64,000 bases of DNA from Agaricus subrufescens (taxonomy: Eukaryota > Basidiomycota > Agaricomycetes > Agaricales > Agaricaceae). Below the pieces are notes generated by a model, which made no database searches, was not told the origin of the DNA, and saw only the letters and a list, made by a program, of their open reading frames with translations. Below, piece by piece: positions 21,064 to 31,560 of this stretch (positions are counted from its first letter, which is position 1; every line of letters starts with the position of its first letter). The stretch is taken from assembly GCA_029945375.1 (NCBI GenBank), contig CM057066.1, positions 2,404,125 through 2,468,124 on the forward strand, read 5' to 3'. Position numbers and translations under genes: made by a program.

Positions 21064-24000
21064 CTATGAATCTTTGTCACCCTCACCGCCCGAGTCTCTA
21101 CTCATATTCCCAACGTTCTCGTCTTGTGCGTCGTCACTGTTGTCAGATTCGGAACCAAAGATATTTTTCCCCATAACAAACCGATACGTCCATTCCGAGA
21201 CTCCATCTTCAGAATCAACAAATTGAAATTCTACCACACGATGTTCAGCGGTAAATTCAAGGACTGTGACAAGATAGCCCTCCAACTGCTTCTGCATATG
21301 ACGCATGAGTCGGTCGCAACAGTAGGCGCAAAAACTTCCGAATCTCGTTGACCAGTCATCGATATGACCTTCCTTTGGATGCTAGGGAGATAAATGAATA
21401 CTAAATTCCAACCACTAAGAAGCGTTAAACCCACCTGACAGGCCTTGTTCCATATGTTAGCTCCTGGGCCCTTGAAGCGCAATTGTATATATCGGTCGCT
21501 CATAATTGCGTTATAATCAATTGCCTCCAATGGTACATGTTTGAGGATGCCATGTTCCAAGAACTCACGACGGTGAGTTTCATCCTTGAGATTGAATTCA
21601 GTAATACAGATAGCGTAACACTTGATATTACGTACGAACGGAAAGTCTCGTACTTTATCCAACGGAAAATCTTTCGAAAGCTCAGTGAAACATGTAGTCA
21701 ACACCCACATGTAGAGCGTCAAGACTTTCCCGATTCCGCCATCCGGGGGCGGGTTGAGTGGGGTTGCAAGGAGAGCACATTCAAATATGTCCCTGCGTAT
21801 TTTCCGATTAGAATCATCGTCAGCAGCTGGCCATGAAAGAGCTATATCATCCTGACACCCAGGACAATATTTCAAAACGCCAAAGGAAAGCGCCAAGCCC
21901 TCCTCACCCGCACCATCCGAGCAAACGCGATTAAGGAGATCTTCAAAAATTCTTGATACACATTGTTCTATGAGCTGCTCAGCTTCAGATTCGATATCTG
22001 GGGAGAATTGAGATCGCCTAAAATCTCGTAGGTAGTCGGGGAACGATTTATGGAAGAATTCAAAATGGCATTTATGGGCGTCACCAGGGCCAGGGATCAT
22101 AGAAATAGAGCGTATTTGATGAGTGGCACCATATGCAGCATTTTCTGTCAGTCCTAGATAATTACAGATGCCACGGAAGCCACGAATATTCACTTTGCAT
22201 TCCGCATGAAGGAGTAGTAGTTTTCTTGTATTGGCCATGACAGAAGTTGGAATCTTGGACATTATATGCGCATACAATGCGTCCAGCTGAGCCATCGGAT
22301 GATCCTCTCCAGATAGGCTCGGCTTCACACCCGCCTCGATAACGTCTAGCACATTTTCAAGTTTTTCAGCAGGGTCTCCGCTGTTAGGATCACCAATATA
22401 CAGGACAACCGTCGAGGCATACGCGAATAGGCCACCCGCAGCATTGGCAATTTTCAAGAAATCATCCTCCACAGGCCAATGTGGCAAATGGTGGAGTGCG
22501 ATCGATGACAGTTTGATCTCCTTGAACTTATCACGGAGATAGTGTTTGACATCTTCGTGTGCCTGTTCTGAATCCACCAGAATTTCCTCCTTTTCATATG
22601 ACAGTGCGCTTTCAGATCGAGAGAAGAAATATGTGATATGAGGCTCAGGGCGGCTAGCAACCATCCACACAATAGGCGAAGAAGGGTAGGTGACGCAAAA
22701 GGATGAAATGAGTCCGAGAAGCTCCTTCTGCGTCGAGACATTGGCGCACTCATCAAGACCATCGAGGATGATCAAGACCCGAGAAAAAGGGGGAAGGAAT
22801 GGATGACGAATGAATGGATCAATTATGAATTTGTCGAATTGAGTTGGTAGTGATTTACGGAAATGGGAAGGATTGCGTGTGATTTCGCGTTGGACGAAGA
22901 GGCGATATGAGTCGAATTTGGCAGCTAGTTGGTAAGCTATAGTGTTGACTGTTTTCGTTCCATCATGACGACCATTGATAGAAAAGAAAACGGTGGCGCC
23001 GACAGCAACATTTGGGAGATCGTCTAATCCTCGAGCAGTAGACTGCATGATCGCCGATTTTCCGACCCCAACTGAACCTACTACCCATCGCAATTTCCGA
23101 GGCCCATGGCAGGTGAGGATGAAGTCTCGGCAGCGTTTTATGATCTCCACTCGCGTTCCGGGATGGCACTGTTGTGGCATGTTGGGATCCGAAGAATCAA
23201 ATTCGGCTCCCATTATTGTTTCTTTGAGGAAGGAAGACATAACTAGGGTATACGAGATCAGGTCTCTTCGATTATACTATAAGGTGAGAATTTTCTTACA
23301 GTTGTTGTCCGACATGTTTAAAGTTACTAGCCATAACAAACGTCAGTTGTCGTATATTCAATAAAGGAGAGGAGTCCTCACAATTGGGAGCATTGTTATC
23401 GATGAGGACGGCTCCCTGCAGTGAAAAATTACTAGCTTTGTGGAACATGCCCTGACCAGGGTTTTCTTGACGCTGTAGACGCTGCTAGGAATAGTTGAGA
23501 GTAGGTGTGGATCAATGTCGAGTAGTTACTCACAGACGATTGTTGCAGAATGGAAGATTGGTGCTCAAATTGGCTCCGCGTATGCAGCACTTGTTCAGGT
23601 TGAGGACGTTGAGACGCAGCATGATATCCACCATATGATGGATGGTGTTCAACGCCCGTTGTATAATCGTCGTGATATACTGATTGATTATGATGGACGT
23701 AAGGCGACGCATGGGGAGCGACACTAGTGACTGGAGTGCCGCTGAACAACGAGAGATCGAACGTAGGGAAAATATTTCCATAGGAGGGAGGGTGAGAAGG
23801 TGACGAGAAAGCGGGGTAAGGCGGTAAAGACAAAGTCTGGGGAGTGGACCAGTTATCGTGAAGGGTAGAAGATGAAGTACCGGGAACCGTAACACCAGGA
23901 ACAACTGGACGTTGTTGTGGAGCTGATTGAGGTAGAGGCTGGTCGTCGACCTGGATATGAGGCGGAGTATAAATACTTGCTGTAGGGATCGCAGGGTACA

Positions 24001-24160
24001 GATGCAGTGATGCGCGGATGTTATGTTGGTTAAGTTGACTCCGTGCATCATTTTGGGAAGAAGGACGAGAGGACTGAGGTGTGCATACACGAGAAGAGGG
24101 ACGACTAGAGTAAGGTATGGATGAATGGGGAGGGCGGGGAGGAAAGCGATCGCAGGGCAT
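21064..24160 (-). CDS. NLR2: NACHT-domain NLR-like protein
   Basis: Proposed exons are 24160-23534, 23484-23382, 23326-23300, 23242-21636, 21584-21435 and 21381-21064, giving 943 residues. All junctions are GT-AG and phases agree. Residues 1-209 are Ser/Pro/Gln-rich. Exons 2 and 3 encode FHKASNFSLQGAVLIDNNAPN and LTLNMSDNN, the motif shared by the array. The NACHT region has RCHPGTR in the form QCHPGTR, P-loop GSVGVGKS and Walker B VLIILDGLDEC. The last exon carries CAYCC, HRVVEFQFVD and DGVSEWTYRF and ends in an acidic tail. The 51 nt intron at 21635-21585 is stop-free. Subfamily is nearer NLR1/NLR3 than NLR4/NLR5. Function as an immune-type sensor is inferred from the family. Confidence 0.86.
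23300..23326 (-). other. 27 nt micro-exon of NLR2
   Basis: The stretch is flanked by TAG and GTAAGA, is phase 1 to phase 1, and encodes L-T-L-N-M-S-D-N-N. It is equivalent to micro-exons in NLR3 (26986-26960), NLR4 (33831-33796) and NLR5 (39750-39715). Position and phase are conserved while flanking intron sequence is not, which supports real coding. Confidence 0.7.
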
Positions 24161-24204
24161 GGGGCTGAGAGAGGCAGACACGATAGTAAGCTATTTGAGC
24201 ACGA

Positions 24205-24305
24205 GCGTCGGACAGGCAGTGCTCACAGCCCTCTCGGGGCTTCTCCCGTCCCATGTCCAGGCTATGTTCATGAAAGTTGTCACAGAGTGACCTCCGTGAT
24301 AGACC
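24205..24305 (-). promoter_or_regulatory. Conserved upstream block of NLR2
   Basis: This region about 45-145 bp upstream of the NLR2 ATG shares words with the region upstream of NLR3 (28082-28165). These include GCAGTGC, CAGCCCTCTC, CCAGGCTATGTT and ATGAAAGTTGTCAC (plus-strand notation). Conservation exceeds that of the rest of the spacer, consistent with a shared promoter or 5' UTR copied during gene duplication. Confidence 0.5.
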
Positions 24306-24635
24306 AGACGTTCAAAATGATTGATGTCCACCTAATCAGGCTTCTCGTCGTCTGTCTAATATCGATATCAGCCGGCTCATCTTTGTCACATTTTCCTCAT
24401 GCACTATCCTGAACATATCTCCCTGTACGTCGCCCCAAAAAGTGCTACACCATTACCACCTCCAATTTCAACAATATCTAGTGTCAATTTCAAAATGCGA
24501 TCATGGCGATATATTCATGGATCCTGCATTAAGCTAACACCGGAAGTGCTATTAGATTCAAGACTGCTAGTCGTAAGCATCGTCACCTCAGCCTTTCATC
24601 ATCCAACCCTTCTTTCCAACCATCTTCGAATTTGA

Positions 24636-24690
24636 TACAGTGAAAAGTAATGCACCCACTCCGACATACCATCCTCCAGATCACAGTTCT
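24636..24690 (-). pseudogene. Short relic of an NLR terminal exon
   Basis: The minus strand reads DLEDGMSEWVHYFSLYQIRRW, equivalent to EDGVSEWxYxF in the last exon of the array genes. It lies just downstream of the NLR3 stop, as the longer relic at 7908-8062 does for NLR1. Flanking sequence of the two relics is also similar (plus strand: CACCTCAGCxTTTCAxCATCCAA). Confidence 0.55.
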
Positions 24691-24729
24691 GCCCCGTGAA
24701 CTGCTCGGAACAGCAAGCATATATTAGGG

Positions 24730-27700
24730 TCATATGCCACCGTCACTTTGGTATTCACCATCCGAGAGCAGGTCATCAGTCAAACCAGGGTCCGAGCAGC
24801 CGAAGCAAAAGTTGTATACCCACTCCGACACACCGTCTCCCGGATCCATGAATCGAAGCTCGACCATGGGATATTCAGAGGTGAGCTCAAGGACTGTGAC
24901 AAGATAGTCCGGTGACAGCATTTCAATATGGTCATTGAACCGTCGAGAGCAATAACTGCAAGGGCTGGTCGGGAAGAGTGAGTTTGCTTCAAATTTTGTT
25001 GACCAGTCTTGACTATGTCCTTTCCTTCGATGCTAGGCAAACAAATGATTATCAAGGTTCCGCCAACGATAGCTGTTTGACCTACCAGACAGGATTCATT
25101 CCACGTGTTTGCCAAAGGACCCCTAACCCGCAATCGTATGTAACGACTAGCCGTGGTCGCATGAAAAGGGATTGTCTGCAGCGGAACCTGCTTGAGAATG
25201 CCATGCTCCAGGAACTCACTGCGCCAAGGTTCTTGCTTAAACAAGATTTCAGTAACATAACCGGGATAGAATTAAACACGACGTACAAAGGGAAAGTCTC
25301 GCACAGCATATACAGGGAAAAGCACCGGCACCTTCTCAACGCATGTGGTCAACACATGCATGCATAACAAACTCCGGAACTCCTGTACTCTCCTCCTAAG
25401 CCCATCCTGCAGCAAGCTTATAGCTACATCAAACATGTTGAAGCGTATTGTGTAATCGTCATCCTCGCTAGCACTACTCCATGAAAGGGAGATGGTGTCC
25501 TGAGTCCCGGGAAGATTCTTGAACATACTACCCGACTGGCCTACGACGAGGTCGCCCTTCCTTCCCCTATCATCATGAACACCATCGGGAGCTTGACGAA
25601 AAATGTTCAGGGCCAGCCGATCACCGAGTTGCGCAGCTTCAGAGTGGATATCGGGGAAGAATCCAGATCGTTCAAAGTCTTGTATATAGTCACGGAACGA
25701 TTTGTGGAAGAATTGAAGGGGTTTTGCTGCAGCTTGGGCATGTTCAGGGACAACAGCAACAGCGTGGATATGGTGAGTAGCGCCGTAGGCTGCATTTCCG
25801 GTCATTTGCAACAAATTACAAATGAGACGTAAGGGCAGTTTTTCTAAGACGGATCCCCCCGCATATACAAGTAGTAATTTCTTGGTATTAACCATAGCTT
25901 TGGCTGGAATCTTGGACATTATATGTGAATACAATGCATCGAGTTGAGCCATCGGATGATCTTCTCCAGATACATTAGAACTTGTCACACCACTGATCAA
26001 CTTCAATACATCATCAAGCTGGCTGGCAGGATCCCCGTAGGTAGGATTATTGATGTACCGGACTACCGCCGAAGCGTACGCGAATAATCCACCAGAAGCA
26101 TTCGTGATTTTGAAGAAATCACCATCAGGGGGCCACTGAGACAAGTGCCGCAGAGCAGCTGATGACAGCTGGGCCTCTCCAAACTTATCGCGAAGGTAGA
26201 GTTTAACATCTTCATACGCATCATCAGAGTCCACCCTGATTTCCTCTTCCTCATATAAGCCTACGACTTGAGTTCGAAAAAAGAAGGTCCTGATATGAGG
26301 TTCGGGGCGGCTAGCAACGAACCAAACGATAGGCGAGGAAGGGTATCTGATGGAAAAGAATGAAATGAGCCCAATAAGCTCTTGCTGCGTCGAAATATTG
26401 GAGCACTCATCCAGACCATCGAGGATGACCAAAAGGCGAGAAGAAGGGGGTAGAAATGGATGGTAAATGAATGGCTCGATAATGAATTTGTTGAACTGAG
26501 TTGGTAGAGATCTACGGAAAAGGGAAGGATCGCGTGCGATTTCACGTTGTACAAAGAGACGATATGGAGCAAATTTGGCAGCTAGCTGGTAAGCTATGGT
26601 GTTCACTGCTTTTGCTGCATCTTGGCGACCGTTGATAGAGAAGAAAACAGTAGCACCCACAACAACATCTGGGAGATTACTTGATTCTCGAGCAACGGAC
26701 TGCATGATTGCTGATTTTCCAACTCCTGCCGCACCCACCACCCATCGCAGCTTCTGAGAGCCGCGACAACTAAGGGCGAAGTCTTGACAGCGCTTTATGA
26801 TCTTTAGTCGTGTCCCGCGATGACACCGTAAAGGCATGTTAGGATCCGAAGAATCAAATTCGGCTCCTATTATTGTTTCTTTGAGGAAAGAAGACATGAC
26901 TAGGAACAGGGACATGAGAATCACGATACTTCAATCAAATACGACGATAACTTTCTTACAATTGTTGTCTGGCATTGTAAAATTCACTAGTAATAACGAG
27001 AGTCAGCTGTCGTATATCTGGTATGGGAAAATGGTCCTCACAATTGGGAGCATTATAATCAATGAACACAGCACCTGGTAACGAGAAATTACTAGCTTGG
27101 TAGAACATGCCCTGACCATGGTTCCGAGCGCGTTGTAGACGCTGGTCGGACGGCTGCTACGAACGGTTTAGAAAAGATATGCATTAATGTCGATTGATTA
27201 CTCACAGACATTTGTTGCAGCATGAAAGACGACTGCATGGATTGGCTGCGGGAATGCGAGACTTGTTCAAAATGGCAATGTCGAGGTGTAGCGTGATAGG
27301 CACTGTCCGATTGATGACGTTGCATGCTCGTTGAATGGTCGTAGTTTACAAGCTGAGATGGTGCTGGATAAAGAAGTGATGACTGAGGGGGGAGGGACAC
27401 GCTGGTATGCGGCAGTTGAGCGGCATCTGGCGACGGAGAGGTGTTGGTCCGACATGACTTGTCAGAGGAACGGTGATCCTGGCGGTGATCAGGAGGCTGA
27501 GGGCTTTCGTTGGCAGGTAACGGACGCGGTGGCTGATTCTGATGGACGCTGGGCAACATGTGACCAACAACATCAGTGACTGGAATTTCGCCGAACATGC
27601 CATTAGGAGTGGAGGGACCGTGTCGACGCGAAGGAGCAGGCGAAGTGAAAGTGAAAGACGGGCAAGGCGGGGAAGAAGAGACTTGGGGACCCATGTAGTC

Positions 27701-28009
27701 ATTGTCAACGCTAGCAGATGAAGGACCAGGAGTTGCGCCTCTAGGCACAGCAAAAGGTTGATGCGGAGCTGAATGAGATAGAGGTCGGCCATTGATTGGG
27801 ATATGAAGAGGGGTAGAAACGTTTCCTGCAGGGATCGCGGGGTACGGACGCGGTGACCCGCAGAGATTATATTGGTTACGTTGACCCTGTGCATTGTTTC
27901 GGGAAGACGGACGAGGGGACTGAGATGTGCATATACAAGAAGAGGGACGACTAGAATAGTAGGGCATGGATGAATGGGAAGAGCAACGAAGAGAGCGGTC
28001 GCAGGGCAT
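24730..28009 (-). CDS. NLR3: NACHT-domain NLR-like protein
   Basis: Proposed exons are 28009-27206, 27156-27042, 26986-26960, 26899-25287, 25235-25086 and 25032-24730, giving 1003 residues. Start MPCDRSL. The N-terminal 268 residues are Pro/Ser/His-rich, the longest in the array. Exon 2 encodes FYQASNFSLPGAVFIDYN and exon 3 LNFTMPDNN. The NACHT region shows RCHRGTR, GAAGVGKS and LLVILDGLDEC. An apparent nonsense codon near 25275 falls inside the conserved 51 nt intron (25286-25236), so the gene looks intact. The last exon has CSYC, VTVLELTSE, DGVSEWVYNF and a short acidic tail. NLR1 is the closest relative by eye. Function is inferred from the family. Confidence 0.85.
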
Positions 28010-28081
28010 GTGGATAGAGGGAAACGGAGCACAATGCTTCTGCCAATAATAGTACGCTCATGGGCATCGAATCGACGAACC

Positions 28082-28165
28082 ATGCAGTGCCCGCAGCCCT
28101 CTCCTGTCTCGTGCCCAGGCTATGTTTATGAAAGTTGTCACGGAGACCAGCGTTCGAAATCATTG
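28082..28165 (-). promoter_or_regulatory. Conserved upstream block of NLR3
   Basis: Partner of the block at 24205-24305, about 75-155 bp upstream of the NLR3 ATG. The best-matching word is CCAGGCTATGTTTATGAAAG on the plus strand. No TATA box is obvious. Confidence 0.5.
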
Positions 28166-28440
28166 ATGTCCACTGTCCAGTATCTATATCAATCCGCTCT
28201 TTTTTGCTACACTTTCCTCGTACACTATCCTGAGTCTCTTCTAGTGTGCTATTGCATGAATTCTTCAACTTATATCCCGTGCCACTTCAGTAACTTCAAG
28301 GAGGCCAATCCCTGACTTTGCTCCAATAATATTTGTCCCAAGCAGTCGCCACGCTTTTACTAACAACAAAACATTAATCGGAGAATAATCAACGTAATAT
28401 CATTCGTCAACAAAACACTGAACTGCGAAAACGGATAATT
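28166..28440. other. Spacer between NLR3 and ALDH1
   Basis: No gene was seen. It should hold the 3' UTR of ALDH1 (which ends at 28441, transcribed leftwards) and distal NLR3 promoter sequence. Confidence 0.5.
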
Positions 28441-30858
28441 TCACAACTTTTGGCCAATGTTCACATGAACGGCTTTGACCTGGGTATATCTACAAGCAAA
28501 AACCTGGTCAGTTCTATATCAATCGACGAGAATATCTACTACGCACTCATAGAGAGCATCCTCGCCATTCTCCCTACCGATCCCCGACTGCTTATAACCA
28601 CCGAAAGGAAGAGCCGTATCCGCACCCGGCCCAGAATTGACCTGAATTTAAACAGTATGAGATCCCGATCATAAGATAATTAGAAGATAGACTGACAAAA
28701 ACAGATCCCGCTTCAAGGTTATGCGCCATCCTGATTGCACGAGATACATTCTCAGTCAAAACGGCTGCAGCCAGCCCATATGAAGTGTTGTTTGCCCATT
28801 CAGTAACCTCTGATAAACTCCGAAGTTACTGCGAGTGCCACCTTTGCAAGAGATTGAGCAATTACCTTCTTCGGTCTTGAACTTGACAATCGAACAGACA
28901 GGACCAAAAATTTCCTCCTGCATGATTTTCATATCCGCACTGGCACCAGTAAAGATCGTCGGCTTGATGAAGTAACCCGTGTTCCCGTGTCTCTCGCCTC
29001 CAATATGGACTTTCGCTCCCTCGCTCTTTCCAGAGTTGATATATGCCATAACGCGCTAAGATCTGGGTAAGTAACCAGTAGCCCGGATGTCCCAATAATA
29101 CCTCACCTCAAAGTGTACACTCGACACTTGGGGTCCATGCTGAACTCCTGGTTCGAAAGGGCCTCCAGTCGCGCCAACAAGAGCCTCCGCCATCTGAGTC
29201 ATTCCCGCTAAAACCGCGTCATATATACCTTCTTGCACGTAAATCCGTGCCGAAGCGACACAGACCTGTCCTGTTCAATGTCAAAACCTTTCTCAGAAAA
29301 ACAAATATATGTTACATGCCCATATTAAAGCTATCGATGATAACGAGTCTGTCAGCATATAATGCCCCGTGTCGATAACAGATAACTCACAAAATTCCCC
29401 TGCTCGCCCATTTGATCGCCTCTTCGACATCGGCATCATCGAAAATAACGATAGGGCTCTTCCCGCCAAGCTCCAGGGAGATCTTTTTAAGGTTCGTCTC
29501 GGCAGATGCTTTAAGTAGCTTACGCCCCGTTAACGTGCTTCCTGTGAACCCGACCGCTCTAATCGATGGATGCCTTGCAATCGCGTCTCCAACAGTATTA
29601 CCTATATTTCCTCTACGTTGAGCAAAAAAGTGTCATGAACGTTGTACGCAGAATTTTACCATAGCCATTGATAATATTGACCGTACCGGGAGGGAAGCCA
29701 GCCTCATTGATGAGATCGGCAATGAAGAGTGCTGTGAATGGAGTGACTTCTGAAGGCTTTGTAGTCATTAACACATATATTTTTGTTTTCTACTATCATT
29801 TGAGCGCCTACCTTGAGGACTACAACGTTCCCAGTAGCCAGCATAGGACCAATCTTGATGGATACGACAGACTGTGGGAGCTCAAGCACATGAAAAAAAA
29901 AATCTCTATAGCAGAACCACTCACGAGAGGGAAATTCCAAGGGGTAATTGCTCCCTAGGAAAAACAAGCTCAGCGACTTTCGGCTCGCAGAATCAGGCAG
30001 TAGGCAGTACGTACACAAACACCATACGGTTCATGCCTTGTGTAAGCCATTTTGTTCTCGTTTGTCTGTTATCGAAGTCAACACACGACCGAAAGGCAAA
30101 ATCTACGCTCAAGACATCAACTGACCTCGATCGTCTTCCCTTGGATCTTATCAGCCCAACCCGCATAATATCTCAAAAGCCTGATTGTCGCGGGCAGATC
30201 AATCATTTTCGCCACATGAAAACTCTTCCCTACGAATCAGTACATATTAGTATTCATAAGTTGAAAGACGAGAGCCTGCGACCGCAACTAACCGACATTC
30301 AAAGCCTCAAGCGCAGCTAGTTCGTCAGTGTGTTGCTCAACCAGATCCGCCAATTTGGAGAGTAACCTTCCACGTTGTGCTCCAGGAATTTTGAAGCCCC
30401 ACGAGGTCTTATAAGCCTGTTTTTCAACCATTATTTAGCTGTACCATTTGAGAAAAGGGTGTTAGAAATCCGAACCTTTGCGGCGGCCTCGACGGCAACG
30501 TCAACATCTTTTGATGTTCCTCCAGAAACGGAGGTGATGAGCTTGCCAGTGGCTGTGCTAGTCATCAGAACGCAGACGAGCAGGTAGATTGGATGTGCAT
30601 ACACGGATCGACAACACTGAAATGATGAGAAGAGGTTAGCATACAAGCAACCTTCACACCTTAAACACATCATCACTCACTCAATACGTTGTCCTCCATC
30701 AACCGGGTCCACCCATTTACCATTGATAAACAACCTGTATATAATAATATCTCAAAAGAACTGTCCTCACGAAAACCCGAAACCACTTACCCTGTATTGA
30801 AAGTGACAGAGCCCTTATAGACGGGAGTATCAAAATGGTGCGTATACGTCTGTGGCAT
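28441..30858 (-). CDS. Aldehyde dehydrogenase (NAD(P)+), copy 1
   Basis: ALDH superfamily enzymes oxidise aldehydes to acids in the cytosol or mitochondrion. The start [16 protein letters not shown] (ATG at 30858) matches copy 2 (MPKTYTHTF). About 13 to 14 short exons read through without stops. Visible motifs: [33 protein letters not shown], the general-base Glu in LELGGKSP, the nucleophile Cys in GQVCVAS (about 29260), EEIFGPV, and [15 protein letters not shown] near the end; it stops after VNIGQKL. One exon, 29320-29330, is only 11 nt and must use a GC donor to keep frame, and copy 2 lacks that intron. The substrate cannot be told. Neighbours (NLR3, NLR4) give no pathway context. Confidence 0.85.
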
Positions 30859-31560
30859 GCGGGAAAAAATCTGGGTGCAGTGGGTTACTAGTTAACTGAT
30901 CAGTACGTCCCAGGATCATTTATATACGTCTGTCTGTTCATTCTTTCCAGGTGATCGAGGGCAATAAATAAAACTCGGGCCCTATAAATTACCCCAAGCA
31001 ATTTTTGAATACAGTAAGACCAAACGCAGAACAACAGGGGCTGTTAAATGAGCTAAATAGGAGTAAAATCAGGCTATCTTGATGACTCAAACGGTCCCAG
31101 TGACACTATACCTCCGGGTACCACTCGGCCCGGTACACTTTATCAGTCCTGATGAAGTACTTACTGGGAATGATCGCAATTGCCAGGAACCATAAAATCG
31201 ATTGGTGCCGGCCCGGGAGCGACTGAAGTCCTACGTATGCTGGAACTTTATGGCATCGATTTGTATCTTTCAGGTGATATTTCCTTTCTCAGGGAGGCTC
31301 GAATGCATAGATTAGATTCATCAGTTTGCGAAGAAGGGTTACGGCCGGTGAATCTACCGATATAATCGATGTCTGGCCTACCTACGAGGACACGGAGAAA
31401 GCGGTTTATGTAACACACATACCGTATAACAAAAGTTGCCTAATAATATATATTGCATAAGCGTTCACCTAAAGGAGAATGCCAAACCCCGAACGGCTAA
31501 TCTCATTCCCCTAATAGCGCAAAAACAAACAAGCAGGAAACAACCGCCCATCAAAGATAA
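30859..31560. other. Spacer between ALDH1 and NLR4
   Basis: Upstream of ALDH1 and downstream of NLR4. No coding exon was recognised. It contains a GC-rich stretch around 31130-31220 and no repeat. Confidence 0.5.

Noticed and set aside
25272..25290. Apparent nonsense mutation in NLR3
   Set aside because: The stop lies inside an intron conserved in position in all five paralogs (GTACGT donor at 25286, acceptor at 25237-25236). With it removed, the frame continues as in NLR1.
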